A DNA stretch of 64,000 nucleotides from Cryptomeria japonica (GCF_030272615.1 NC_081414.1:2669501-2733500); one strand, 5' to 3'; positions 46,951 through 58,645 are shown, counted from the stretch's first letter. Program-made: numbers and translations. Notes: generated from the letters alone by a model not told the origin.

Positions 46951-48537
46951 GTGATGACAAGGAATAAACTAAGACAGAACACATGTTTGATATCTAAATT
47001 TGAACCAAGGATAGTGAAAGAGGCATTTAACAGTGAAGATTGGATAAATGCTATGACAGAAGAGATTGATCAAATCAAGAAGAATAACACATGGACACTA
47101 GTCCCAAGACCGAAGGACAAAAATGTAATCGGTACAAAGTGGATTTTCAGAAACAAGCTGAATGAAAAAGGTGAGGTCATTCGAAATAAAGCAAGAATAG
47201 TTTGCAAAGGTTATGCTCAAGAAGAAGGAATTGATTATGGTGAGACTTTTGCACCCGTGGCAAGACTTGAAGGAGTAAGAACATTGTTGGCATACACTGC
47301 TTACAAGAATTTCAAAGTATATCAAATGGATGGGAAATCTGCATTTCTGAATGGTATATTAGAAGAAGTTTTTATTGAACAACCTAAAGGATTTGTTGAA
47401 GGAGAGAATAAAGATCAGGTATGTAAACTGAACAAAGCTTTATATGGTCTAAAACAAGCACCTAGAGCATGGTATGAAAGATTTCACTCTTATTTAATCA
47501 AGATTGGTTTTATAAGGACAAGTGAAAACAACAATATGTAAATGAATAATGATGAAGACAATGGAATACTGATCTCAACCATATTTGTTGATGATATTAT
47601 CTTTTGTGGAAATGACTCTTTATGCGAGAACTTTGGAAACGAAATGAGCAAAGAATTTGAGATGTCATTAATCGGTGAGATAAAGTATTTTATAGGTCTA
47701 CAGATACTGTAAATGAAAGATGAGATTTTCATTACTCAATCCACGTACATAAAGGAAATCTTGAAGAAATTTGGAATGGAGGATTCAAAACCAGTAAGTA
47801 CTCCTATGACTACCAACTGTAAACTATAAAAGAATGATGAATCTGCATCTGTTGATGAGACACTTTACCGATCTATGATTGGAAAGTTGCAATATGTTGT
47901 TCGCAACAGGCCAGATATAGCACATGTAGTAGGTATAGTTGCAAGATTTTCTGCAGATCCCAAGGAAACACGTATGACAACAATCAAGAGAATTTTCAGA
48001 TACTTGAAAGGCACCGAGGATTATGGCTTAGTATATCAGAAAGGAAATGCCTTTGATTTAAAAGTTTATACTGATGCTGATTGGGCAGGTAACATAAATG
48101 ATAGGAAAAGCACAAGTGGTGGAGCTTTCTTTTTAGGAGAAAGACTAGTGAGTTGGCTTAGCAAGAAACAAGGATGCATTTCACAGTCAACAGTAGAAGT
48201 TGAATATGTTGCTGCAGCATTGAATTGTACCAATATAGCATGGATCAAACAATTGTTGGAAGGCATAAATGAGAAAGTTACCGAGCCAATAACTATATTC
48301 TGTGATAATACTAGTGCCATTAACATTTCAAAGAATCCTGTTATACACTCTAAGACAAAGCACATCTCTATCAAATATCATTATCTTAGAGAAGAAGCTC
48401 AAGAGAAGAAAGTGGTGTTGGAGTATGTTAGCTCAAAGGAACAAATAGCAAATATTTTCACCAAGCCACTGCCAAGGGACACTTTTGAGTATCTCAGAAG
48501 TAAGTTATGGGTCCTACCCCTATCTTCTACTCACTGA
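46951..48537 (+). pseudogene. Element E2 reverse transcriptase and RNase H
   Basis: Reverse transcriptase runs from 46951 with [31 protein letters not shown] (catalytic-block Asp-Val to Asp-Gly), [12 protein letters not shown] and an intact FVDDIIF near 47585. In-frame stops at about 47539, 47710 and 47827. RNase H is open from 47875 with YTDADWAGN, IFCDNTSAINISKNPV and SKTKHISIKYHYLREEAQE, ending LPLSSTH. The RNase H half is the best preserved of the three copia elements. Confidence 0.9.
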
Positions 48538-48896
48538 CCGAGTTCGATGAAAGCATCAATTCGATGACTCTAAAGAATACCTTTTAGGAGTTGATGCTAA
48601 TTTACACACTTTAGGATGTTTTCTAAAGGTGTGTAGGAAACAAAAAAAAAGGGGAACATGAATTGAAGACAAAATGCTCTAACCGAGACTGAGTTGATAC
48701 CGAACAACAAAGGAATTACTTCACACAAGAAGAAATTATGTATTAGTTTTCTTTTGGCATTGTTGTCAAAGGGGGAGAAGACTAATGACAAGGGGAGAGC
48801 ATTTCAGCAATTTGAGCAATCACAATCACAACATTCTGAATTTGAATCTTTTAGGTCAAATCAATTGGTTTTTCCATCAATGCCAAAGGGGGAGAT
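48538..48896 (+). other. Element E2 3' untranslated region with three PPT-like tracts
   Basis: G-rich tracts at about 48769 (AAAGGGGGAGAAG), 48800 (AAGGGGAGAG) and 48886-48896 (AAAGGGGGAGAT, next to the LTR). The first is preceded by GGCATTGTTGTCAAAG, the hairpin motif shared with A, E1 and F. Confidence 0.72.
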
Positions 48897-50397
48897 TGTT
48901 GGCATTATACAGACAATAAGAGATTGTTGGCATTTCAATTAGGATATTGAAAAGGTTGTTGATAATTATGGATATAACTGATTAAGGATGTTTACTATCT
49001 TCACAATATTATTTTGTCATTGATGTCAAGAAATTGATTTTCTAATTTAATATGATGTTGCCATATCTTAAGAAGTATGTTTTGAAGAGAATTAAGATGT
49101 CAGTAAAAGACACAGAAAGAATGTGATGAATAAGGGGAGGAATAAGTTATTCAATGGGCAACTATTACTGAGTTAGACAATGATGAGATCATGTTGTTTA
49201 GATTGTTCTGATATCCTACATATCCTATTGTTTGTAAGGTTAATACTATAATATGTTACCGACAAAGGAACCTAGTCGATAAACCCTAAGGAACCTAGTC
49301 GGTAAACCCGAAGGTTATCACTATCGGTTAATGAAAGCGGAATGTCTACAGAGTGAAGTTTAGTATTTACCGAGTTGCAACTGAGTAAAAACAAAATGCA
49401 TTGGATGAATACATGCATTATTTAATGATGGAAGCTGATGAGCTGGTTATGATTAAATAATTGATACAATGTGTATGAAGTTTGTTAAGGATATATGGCA
49501 ATGGAAGATCGACAGGAAGATCTACAACTTAGATTGAACCGCAATACCCTAGCACAAGTTCCAATAAATGTATGCAAGTTCCAAGGCAAGGTAAAACATT
49601 TTCAGATCGAAGGATACATTGAACCTGGTTAAGATTGAAGATCTGATGGCTATGATTGATCATGGGAAATGTGATCAAAGAGATTAAGCGGTTAGCAAAT
49701 TGTTTATAAATAAGGAACTGTTGATAAACAATGCATGCAAGCAAGTGTAAGCACAAGGATGCTACGTAGTGATTACCAAGCACAGAAGCTTGAAGACCTG
49801 TTTGAATAACAAAGTAAGGAGCCCAGTAGAGGGACAAGATAAGTCCTATAACTAGATTGTATTGAGCAAATAAGAATCTGCTTTAGCATTTTAGATGCAA
49901 AGTTGCAGACATACTCATTACTATTATTTATTTGTAAGTGACAGAAAATCTCTTAACCGAGTGGACTTAACAGTCTTATTTGTAAATCCTCTAGCAAGGT
50001 GACATTTTGATTGAGTGTTTGAAACCCTTTAACAAGGTCACCTCTAACAAGGTGAAGATCCTAACAGATCTGAGGGAATTCCCTTAACTGGGTCACATCT
50101 AGGAATGTGTTTGTAATCTTTAACAGGATTTGCTTTTAATCGAGCATACTCTAGAAGAGTATATTTCTTAGTGGGTCCGAAATCCCACAGTGGTTTTTCC
50201 CTATTTGGGTTTCCGCGTTAAATCTGGTGTTATGAGTGTTGTTGTGATTATGTGCTCTTAAGTTTGCATGTTTTACAGTTTTGGTTACATATATCTATTA
50301 AAGCTACCAAGGTTGAATCTATTGAATATATTGTAGATTAAGTTTGTATGATTCACCCCCCCTCTCATCTTATTAACAATTGGCATCAGAGCTAACA
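48897..50397 (+). repeat. Element E2 3' LTR
   Basis: 1501 bp, matching 42796-44288, with the same internal primer-site copy at 50379-50392. Confidence 0.9.
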
Positions 50398-51434
50398 CAA
50401 TTACCTAAACATGTCGAGTAAATGGGAAAACACAGGTGGGAAAAGGAAGCTGCAAAGGCAAAAATTAATGCCATGAAGAATTCGAGTCAGTCTATGATTC
50501 AGGTGCTTACAACCACCCATGATGCCTGGAAAAGTGGAAGAGGAGATGACACTAGGGATGAAACATAATTTGATGCTTATACTTTGTTTTTATTTTTAAA
50601 TGCTTTTCAAGCCTTGCAATGACTTCAAGAGTCCCCTAAATACTCTGTTAGTTTAATAACTGCTTCAGAGGAGGTCTTGTTTTAGGGAGACCTCCTCTGT
50701 TTTTCAAAACACTACTATAAGTTCGATAAGAAAGATTTAGAAAGGGTTAGAATGGTAGACTTAGATTTTTAGAAAATCTTGGTTTGTCTAAAGGAAGTGA
50801 TCAGTTTTTCTAGAATTGGAAATTGGAAGGAAATTATGTGTGTATCTTTATGTCTTTGTTGCATGGAATATACATGTAAAGATCATATGCTTTTTGAACT
50901 TTTGGAATCTTTGAGTTTGAATCCATGGAGTAATGTTTTCTTTGCAAAATATTCATCCAATCAAATTGTTCGTGATTATCTTTCTCATGTTGAATGCTAT
51001 TATTAATCTGGAGCTTCTTTCAGTGTTGTTTAGAAAAATATTTGGTTGAAAAGAGACTTTGTTTCTCTTGTTTATTTTTATGAAGTGCTGAAATCGGTGT
51101 TATTGAACTTTGCCATGATTACTTCTAATTTTCGTGGTGAAGCATCTTGAAGAAAGTTCTTTATGAAATATTTGAAAATTTGCATATTATCAGCCTCTCA
51201 TCTAAGAATGAAGTAGGTAGCCTTATGTGCTTTCAGGTTAAAAGCATATCAGTTTTATTTAGTGAGATTATTCCTTGAATAACTAATGGAGGGAGTTGTA
51301 CCTATCTAAAATTCAAAGAGAAGTGATGTATGTTATAGTTACCCAACTGTTTAGTTGAACTTTTATTTTTCAAAGAGGGTAACAAAGTTTCGAGTCAATT
51401 CAATTAAAAGAAAGACAAAATCTGCTCACTAACA
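50398..51434 (+). repeat. Element B 3' LTR, segment 3
   Basis: Resumes after E2 and aligns with 16703-17744. It ends CACTAACA at 51434, followed by TSD CCCAG. The open frame at 50779-51006 is not a recognisable gene. Confidence 0.88.
50403..50569 (+). pseudogene. LTR-borne ORF, element B 3' copy, C-terminal end
   Basis: Short C-terminal piece after E2: a basic Lys/Ala-rich stretch and an acidic end of the DDTxDE type before a stop, as at 16700-16871. Confidence 0.6.
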
Positions 51435-51852
51435 CCCAGTTAGGAGCTTGATGATCTATTAGGATCAACCTCATGAGAGGATTTACCACTCTTTTGAGAG
51501 TTCCCCTATTAGGGGACTTAAATATTTAAGGCCTGTTAGAACCTACCTAGTTAAGTGATTTAACCTTCGGCATCTGTTAGGGAACAATAATGAAAAAGTG
51601 ATCTATTACTTGCACTTCACAACTTTCTTGATCAGATCCAATTATGCTCAACACTTTTCAACTCTCAAGAAGATCTTACACTTCACTTGGATGGTGCAAC
51701 ACATTCTCTAAGACCACTAACATCATAAACATCAACTGTGTCATCCTAAATAGCCATTTCAACTAGGTCGGGCAAGAAACCCTAATTATATCATGAATAC
51801 AAATCATAAGAGATCATTTTAGATCGATATACAAATCATTACAACAAATTAC
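51435..51852 (-). repeat. Element A 5' LTR, middle segment
   Basis: Continues A's 5' LTR after B. From 51700 it matches position 1 onward of the 3' LTR. It ends at ATTAC (51848-51852), the target of S. Confidence 0.87.
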
Positions 51853-53002
51853 TGTTACTACTTATCAAGTTGCCATTAGTTTTTATAGTCAAAGTCATAC
51901 TACATACTCTATTCGGTTAACATTACTGAATCATGCAGTCAGTATACACAGAGAAGTCGGTATGCACAGTCTAGTCGGTTACAGAGGAAAGCAGTCACAT
52001 AATGTAGTATACACCAAGCTGTCTACTGAGTATCTTTTTATGACTACCAAGCAGCAAAGATGACACACTGAGTTAATATACACCAAGTGAAATGTGTTAC
52101 CAGATACATTGAATCTGGACATGCATATGAAAATGTGTTACAAGATCGAGGCACATCTAACCGTTATTACATTGGAAATTGCACTAGAAGATTGTGTATG
52201 ATTTCGAGATCAATCTAACCAATGAAATATTTTGTATAGTTATTCATTCGAGGAATCATGTTTGTAAGATCAAAGCAATGAATTAGATCACTGTCTTAAG
52301 AGATCTATTTATACAGCATGAGTTAAGGGTGTGTATATGTGTGTAAGAAGACTATTACAGAGACACAGAGGTCACCGAGAAGGTTTTCAGGGAACAGTCA
52401 AAGAATAGAGTAAACAGAAGGGTTTACCGAGTTACTATATGGGTTACCGAGGTATGCTATAATAAGGTAATCTATTCTAAGCACATAGAATCTTCTATAA
52501 CATTTTAGATGTAAAGTTGGAGATATTTGTAATGATTTTATTGTAATATTGTGAAGTTGTAAGAAAAACCTTTAATAGGGTAAAAGACTCTAATGAAGTC
52601 TATAAATTGTAAAGCCTCTAACTAGGTGCAGCATTCAGAATAAATGTTGTAAAATCCTTTAGCAAGGTAGATCTAACAGATCGTGTTACTCCTAATAGGG
52701 CAAGCTATCAGAAATAGCTAAAATGTAGCTCTAACTGAGCACTCTTTATTATTGCAGTAGTGAAGTTGTGGGTACCATCCCCACCATAGTTTTTCTCTCT
52801 AACCAAGAGTTTCTCCGTAACCAAAATATATGTGTTATGGAGTGAATCATGTATGATTGTTATCTATTTGTTTTAACTTTATTTTACATTACTGCAATAT
52901 TCTATTTATGCATAACAGTAAAGTTATTATTCAAGAAATTTTTTGGAGTAATGATTCACCCCTCCCCTCTTAGTACATTAGCTTTCCATATTGGGCCTAA
53001 CA
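51853..53002 (+). mobile_element. Element S: solo copia-type LTR
   Basis: 1150 bp, TGTTACTACT...GGGCCTAACA, with perfect TSD ATTAC at 51848-51852 and 53003-53007. Orientation is taken from ATTCACCCCTCCCCTCTTAG near its end, the C-run motif found just before the 3' end of the other copia LTRs here. No internal region, so it is a product of LTR-LTR recombination. Confidence 0.9.
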
Positions 53003-53705
53003 ATTACAATGCAATATCAACCATTAGTTGATCGTAACCGATCATGAAAATCTGATCTGCACCAAAGTCAAAACCTTAAAACACTCTATTAAGTGTTTCG
53101 TTGATTCCCAAGAAATTCTTCCTTGAATCGCACCAAAACAACAATTAAATCATTTCATGCAGGTTGTGTCGTATTACCAACTTCATGTAGACTCGCCATC
53201 GGTCACCGTCATAACAAAAATCATTACCGATTTGATGATATCTTCACCGATCTTAAACCCTACTAAAACCTTAGCAAAACTTCATCAGAAATTTGAAACA
53301 CGCCTTCTAATAATCTTCACAAGTTCTAGTTTCGGTTAGATACACCTTTCCATGATACAAGCTTACCATCCAAACCACAAATCACCAATCATTGTCAATC
53401 GCTCAATTCAATCAAAACATCTTTGCTTTACTGGTTAAAGTCCTATTTCACAGACTTCAGTTCTCTACCAGTAAACCCTGTCTTCCGGTAAACCAAATCA
53501 CTTAGATGACAAAAAAAACATTAGGAACATCAGGAATCACCATTTGACATCAATTTCCATCAAGGACAACACAAATGATTGATCATGTCATCTAATAAAA
53601 AAATCCCAATCTCTTCATCACAAATAGACTTCTATCCTTTACCGGTGTAGTCATCAGTCTTCAACTGCATCACCTCATCTGCATCAGTTATGCCAAATGC
53701 CAACA
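53003..53705 (-). repeat. Element A 5' LTR, outer segment
   Basis: Matches positions 155-857 of the 3' LTR. Its outer end (minus strand) is TGTTGGCATTTGGC at 53705, the right border of element A. Confidence 0.87.
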
Positions 53706-53857
53706 AAGGTGTCATGTGCATAGAAAAAGTAAAAAATGATGCAATGCAAGAGAGGCATGAGCATAATCAAGTCCCAATTAGGCCAAGGGGTGTGAACGCT
53801 AAGGTAGGGACCCAATGCAGTCAAAATTGTACAAGGGTGCAATTTCAAGATGCTACA
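53706..53857 (+). repeat. Remnant of a D-like LTR end
   Basis: ACCCAATGCAGTCAAAATTG followed by a diverged stretch ending GATGCTACA, closely like the last 55 bases of element D's LTR (4601-4655). It indicates an older relative of D lying outside element A. Confidence 0.5.
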
Positions 53858-55241
53858 ACTATCAAGTAAAAGGGTTAAGCATCCATGAACAAGATATATT
53901 GTAACACCTTGAAATAAAAGTAAATCCCAATTGTCATGGTCTTGTTTACATAGCTCACCCTCAAGATGTTGGTATGCATACTAAGTCTTGTATTCCTCCA
54001 TCTAAACCCAAACATACACATCCCCCTTCATCACTTTCATCCATCTTAGGTCCTTACATCCCTCCTTCCACCATCTGTATCACCCCTATCTCACAATCAA
54101 CGCACCAAATTATAAATCAATATTAGTAAAGGAATGCATTCTTGAGAACCTTCCTACCATCCATATCATTCTTATCATCCCATCAATCATAGTGCTTTTG
54201 GAAGCAATTTGGATGACAAGCATAAAATCCATAAGTACAAAATTCCACATGCATCCAAAGATCAACATATCCCATCTAAAACACATGCAAAAGAAAAGAA
54301 AAATTTGATTCAAAAGAAAAAAGAAAAGCCACAAGGGACAATCAATCAAAAAGAAAAATAAAAAACCATATGGATTCCTAAGTTGCTCGTAGAAGGAATG
54401 CATTCCAAAGAGCCACAAAATAAAGAAAAATAAAAAGCTATTTGGATTCCCAAGTTGCTCATAGAAGGACTAATTCCTAGAATAAAAATAAAAATTGGCA
54501 TCTAAGCTTGCTATTCCAAAGGCTCCCTTCACTCCTCCATCTAAACATATCCCACCTCCCTCATCCATTTGGGGTCCTTATGTCCCAAAATCCACATCCA
54601 CTTCTCCATCAAAACTTCAAAATCCATAATCCATTTTTTCCTCCATCAATCCACCACCCCTCAAGGTGTGCGCCAATGTTGATCTTGCCAATATTTCCTT
54701 CCATCCTTACACAAATCTTCCAACATCCTATCCATAATCCAACACTTATTTTTAATCCCTCCATCCCTCACATCCAATCCCTTGCATAAATATTTACCAC
54801 ATTTCATCTCATCATCCATTTCATATCCCTTTACCATCACCCTACCAATTTCTTTGAGAATAATTTCAATAGTCATGTTCCCTATAGCACATCTTTCAAG
54901 GGTACCATCCAAAGAAAAATATTCTTGAGTCATTACCTCATCTCCTACCATACATCCATTATCTTCCCAAAAGTAAAAAAAAAAGAGAAAAAAAAAGCAA
55001 AGAGAAATAATCCATCCATTGGTGAAAACCACATCTTGTGGTGCCTTAGGCAAGTACCATGATGAAAAATTGAAAAAAAGGCATCATATGTAATTCATTA
55101 CCCTCTTGTACTTTACACTTGGGGGCAACTTTAATCCATGCTTCCTATCTACCTTATCCTCAATTATCCCTTATCTTCTGTTATCCCTCATTCACCCTAT
55201 CTACCCCCATATCACCTTTTCTACCTTTGATATTGAAGAGG
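53858..55241. other. Unassigned AT/CT-rich region with imperfect duplications
   Basis: No recognisable protein domain on either strand. Two kinds of repeat are visible: AAAGAAAAATAAAAA followed by TATGGATTCC-like sequence and AAGTTGCTCGTAGAAGGA at about 54346-54402, again at about 54422-54475; and CCTCCATCTAAAC...TAGGTCCTTA at about 53997-54065, again at about 54530-54592. TTGGGGGCAACTTT near 55120 looks like the end-of-pol tract of some gypsy elements. The frames at 54110-54418, 54508-54789 and 54661-55053 are low complexity and I do not call them genes. Confidence 0.4.
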
Positions 55242-55859
55242 TGTTGCCACCCTTTTTAATTTTGGAACTGCCATCCAAATATTTTCTAGGTGTTTCCTTA
55301 TCGCTCCATATTTCAAGCCCTATCACGGGTTTTATGAGTTTCCAAATTCTTGTCGTGTGATGTGTCTCTTTTCCAAGCTTGTCGCGGGGTTAGGAAGTTC
55401 TGAAAGTATCCGATCACCTAATCTCCCATTGTCTTGTGCTTTAGTTGCTTTAGCGAGAGTTGTGGAAAGTTTTTTAAGTCCTGACCATAGGTTCATGAGT
55501 TAACATTTTCCCTGACTAAGCAACTTGCTAGTCTCACCTAGGTCTTGGGGCGTCGTCTTTGTTTCAAGTTGTTGTACGGACTAACGTTGTTTTCCTTGTC
55601 AGTAGGAAGAAGCCAAATTAAAGGACCATTTTCAAAGGCAAAGTAAATGCAGCATTTAAGGCATGTCACATCACTCGAGGACACGGATGGGGTGGCGGAT
55701 GATTTTTGAACCAACTCTCATTTTTGAAGTGTTTACAAAGTACATTATCTAGCTTGTATCCATGTAGAGTGTTATAAAACCACTGGGCAGGTGTGCAATA
55801 CACATAAGTAGAACAATTGAACCTAGAAACTTTCCTACAAGATCTTGAAGGAGGGGAGA

Positions 55860-57720
55860 GAGCTCTGTTGTGGGAAAGAATTATTTAGTGTGGCTTGGCT
55901 TTCGCAATTGGTTTTTCAATTTTCGTGCCTTATGCAGATTTAATCATTGCATGCTCTGAAAGATATAACCTAGAGACACAAGAAATCCGGGTAGATGGAG
56001 GTAGGGTTGTAGCACGAATTAATGTTGAAAGTGTCTCTCGTGCTTTGTGCCTTCCTAAGAGAAAAGCTTCTAAAGACATGTTCATTCTAGTTGGTGAAGA
56101 GTATATCAGAACACATGGAGACTAGTGTATGAACTACATTGCTAGAAACTACTTAAAGTCTTAAAAAGGAGGTAAGTCTCAATTGCCCGCCAATTTGAAA
56201 AGAATGCACGTTAAGGATGAAGTTGCAGAGATTATAGTCCTCCTTCATTGTGTTGTAGGGAATGCTTGTGCTGACTCTTAAGACTTCTGGATGTGTCATT
56301 TTATTCTGGTAATTTGTGCTCCTGTGAGTTTTATTAATTGGGCTTCTATCATTAGTTATCATTTAAATGAACAATTGCAAAATTTCCATCAATCCCTTGC
56401 CTTTCATGTGTTCATATCTGATTTTCATATTAGCTAGTCAAGAGTCTTCTTGGCCAGGCTTGGAATTTCATCATCCTCTCTCTGCATTTGCACCCGTCTA
56501 CCAGAAATTTCCCCATCTCACCATGCGTAAGGGTATGCAATCTTTTTCCCATGTCAATGATGCATTCTTGATGGGTATGGCTAGAAAATTGGAAGGAAAC
56601 CCTGGTCTACAAATTTCCCATGAATCTGCTACTTTTGTGATTAAGTTTGGAAGTTTCTACACCCAATTCGATAGGTTCACATACCTTATAATTGGGGGTT
56701 TTGAGAAGGCTCTGCTGAAATTGCCTCGATTTCCATCTGATTATATTGTTTTCCTGGAATTTTGTCATCAAATGGCGGTAGTGAATGTTAAATATATGAA
56801 CATGGGAAAGAAAGGATACTCCTTTCCGTTGTCCACACCTCATTTCTCCTGCAAAATAAATGGTGTCACTAAGGTCGTGGGAACAATTCTAGAGAAGTTT
56901 CATTTTCAATCTATGTCGTCTAGAAATAGTTTTGACAACAAGTGATATGTGTAGTACAATTCGTATGGAGCCAAAGGTTATATGCATCGATCTGAGCTCA
57001 AGGACTCCTAGGAAGATTGTTTGGATGATGTTGAAGTGTTTAAAAGAAGTTTCATGATGTTTTCTTTGCAGCAAATTCACACTCTTGGTGTTTCATTTTA
57101 TGTTCCTGATGATGTGATTGAAGATGAGGTCATTTTGGACCCAGAGTATCATACGCTTGTCAATGTGGCCCCCACAGAAGTTGATTGGTCCTTCTAATGA
57201 CTGAAAAATTGGTAGCACATCCTAAGGAAATTGATCTTCCCTTGCGAGAAGCATTGGAATGGAAATAAAGAATCTACCGTGATTATATTAGAGACATTGA
57301 TGATGCCCTAAAATGCTATTTGAATGATACAATGAAAATAAAGAATAATCTATGTGCTCTAGATGTTGACCTTATGGATAACTTTGAGGAGAATGTACGA
57401 GAACTTGGTGAAATGATGGGCCAGTTCAAGGAGAATTATTAGAAGAATATCAGAGACCCTCAAAATATTTCTTTGGAATCCTTTAAGGGATTGCCTTTGA
57501 GACTAGGATGGATGGAATGCACAAAAACATTGTCACTACTAATGGGTTGACTTCAAAATGGAGAACAAGACTGTGCATCATAGCAATACCAAAGGACCCG
57601 AACTTGGAGCCGATCATGAACATGTATCATGAATACAAACAAAGGCTTAAGGCTCAGGAGGTGGCATGTGCTAATTAGGAGGTGGAGATAATTGGTGATA
57701 ATGAACCGGAAGTTGAATAG
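55860..57720 (+). pseudogene. LTR-borne ORF, element C copy
   Basis: Protein relic upstream of the primer site, open at 55895-56125 and 56367-56945 with broken continuation to about 57718. N-terminal SERYNLETQEIRVDGG and INVESVSRALCLPKRK match B's IAHYDPISKTIKRDNG and INREVISSIFKLPDYK. The middle has GSFYTQFDRFTYLIIGGFEK and KLPRFPSDYIVFLEFCHQM. After that come DDVEVFKRSF, a charged stretch and a short acidic C-terminus (DNEPEVE). Order and spacing are as in B. No known domain is recognised. Shared LTR location in two diverged families makes it a conserved element gene and not a chance capture. Confidence 0.75.
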
Positions 57721-58264
57721 GCGGGGGCAGTTTCATAATTTTACTATTTTATTGCTTTTCTTGAATATTGGCTCGAAATCCAAAAAAAATTATTCTAAAA
57801 TAACTGTTTTCTTCAAGAAACCATTTCTCTGAATGTTTTAAATAGCTGGACTTATTTTCATTTTAGGATCTTTTGGGCAAACTTTGATTTACTCTTAAGA
57901 ACAAAGACTTCTTTAAGCATATTGTTGTTTACTATTTTGAATATAGAAAATTTGTTGGTGGCTTCAGATATTTCTAATCTTTGAATTATAGTGTGTGAAT
58001 GCTTTCTATTCTTTTGAATGGTTATCAATGGATGCATCTATATTTAAGATGGTGAATGGTTTCAGTTTTCTTATTTTCTTTTTGGTTAAAAGCATTTAAG
58101 TTAATTTCTATTCATTGAATATCATCTAAAGGTAGCTGCCACCTTGTAAAATAAGCAAATAATCAGTTAGTAAATAGTTTGTTTAGACTAGTTAAACAAT
58201 GGTTACATTTGTCACCCTTGTGGGCATAAGAATATAGAGTTAGGCGATAATCTGTTAACCAACA
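57721..58264 (+). other. Element C LTR downstream of the ORF
   Basis: AT-rich non-coding LTR end (R/U5 side), comparable in position to 16872-17744 in B. No other signal seen. Confidence 0.5.
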
Positions 58265-58270
58265 GATTTT

Positions 58271-58288
58271 TGGCCACTCCGCTGGGGA
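58271..58288 (+). promoter_or_regulatory. Element C primer-binding site
   Basis: TGGCCACTCCGCTGGGGA, six bases after the LTR end, three mismatches to the site of B. Confidence 0.7.
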
Positions 58289-58645
58289 TATAAAAACCAG
58301 TATTGTGAAGTATTTGTGGATTAGTCAGTGGGTTTATCAAGATAGGTTGTGCTTGTGTTGAAACCTAATGTAGATTGGTCGGTCTATAATCAAGAAGAAA
58401 TAGTTGTAACTCTTCGACGCCTTTCTTGGTAAAAGAGGGGGACTTATCGTTAGTATCACAGAGTTAATGTTGTTTTGGAAAAAGAAGAGTAGTTTGGAGA
58501 AAATGTGGTGCATATGGATATTTCTCAAGAAGGATTAGTTATTCTAGTCGAAGAGGTCCACCCTTTACCAGTCCTTAGAAATAATTAAATATTCCACCTA
58601 AGTAAAAGTTGGCGACTTTGAGCCTTGTTGTTTAGTTAAATTTCG
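58289..58645 (+). other. Element C leader before gag
   Basis: About 360 bases after the primer site with no usable frame on the plus strand; the minus-strand frame at 58337-58528 is a shadow. No structured signal recognised. Confidence 0.4.

Larger units (their letters stand above)
42796..50397 (+). mobile_element. Element E2: Ty1/copia LTR retrotransposon
   Basis: 7602 bp in B's LTR ORF, TSD CAGTT (42791-42795) and CAATT (50398-50402), one mismatch. LTRs 42796-44288 and 48897-50397. Gag, protease, integrase, reverse transcriptase and RNase H lie on the plus strand. Same family as E1 but opposite orientation and with a different U5 end. Several stops and a changed integrase Asp inactivate it. 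Confidence 0.92.
13809..51434 (+). mobile_element. Element B: Ty3/gypsy retrotransposon with an LTR-encoded ORF
   Basis: 37.6 kb with inserts, about 11.8 kb after removing T, F and E2. Ends are TGTTACC and CACTAACA, TSD CTCAG/CCCAG. Plus-strand order: 5' LTR (13809-17744), primer site, gag, protease, an extra RNase H, reverse transcriptase, the usual RNase H, integrase with a GPF motif and no chromodomain, then a 3' LTR in three pieces (24588-26124, 40441-42795, 50398-51434). The missing chromodomain and second RNase H point to the Tat side of plant gypsy elements. The LTR is exceptionally long (about 4.9 kb when complete) and holds a long reading frame. Stops throughout show decay. Confidence 0.9.
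1..53705 (-). mobile_element. Element A: Ty1/copia LTR retrotransposon, host of the nest
   Basis: Outermost element, read on the minus strand and cut by the left window edge. The order on the minus strand is 5' LTR (53705 down to 13244, interrupted by S and B), primer site, gag, protease, integrase (interrupted by D), reverse transcriptase, RNase H, polypurine tract at 858-871, 3' LTR (857 down to 1). Without inserts the 5' LTR is about 1.68 kb. Positions 1-857 match 51700-51852 plus 53003-53705 base for base with ordinary divergence, which ties the two LTRs to one element. Frameshifts and stops in gag and pol show it is inactive. Its own TSD cannot be checked because the left end is outside the window. 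Confidence 0.88.
55242..58264 (+). repeat. Element C 5' LTR (start uncertain)
   Basis: The end at 58264 (GTTAACCAACA) is fixed by the primer site that follows. The start at 55242 is a guess from matching terminal bases; anything up to about 55560 is possible. The 3' LTR is off-window, so no pair comparison can be made. Confidence 0.5.

Noticed and set aside
54110-55053. Frames with many Phe/Leu or Pro/His residues
   Set aside because: Low-complexity translations of CT-rich DNA overlapping on both strands; no domain.
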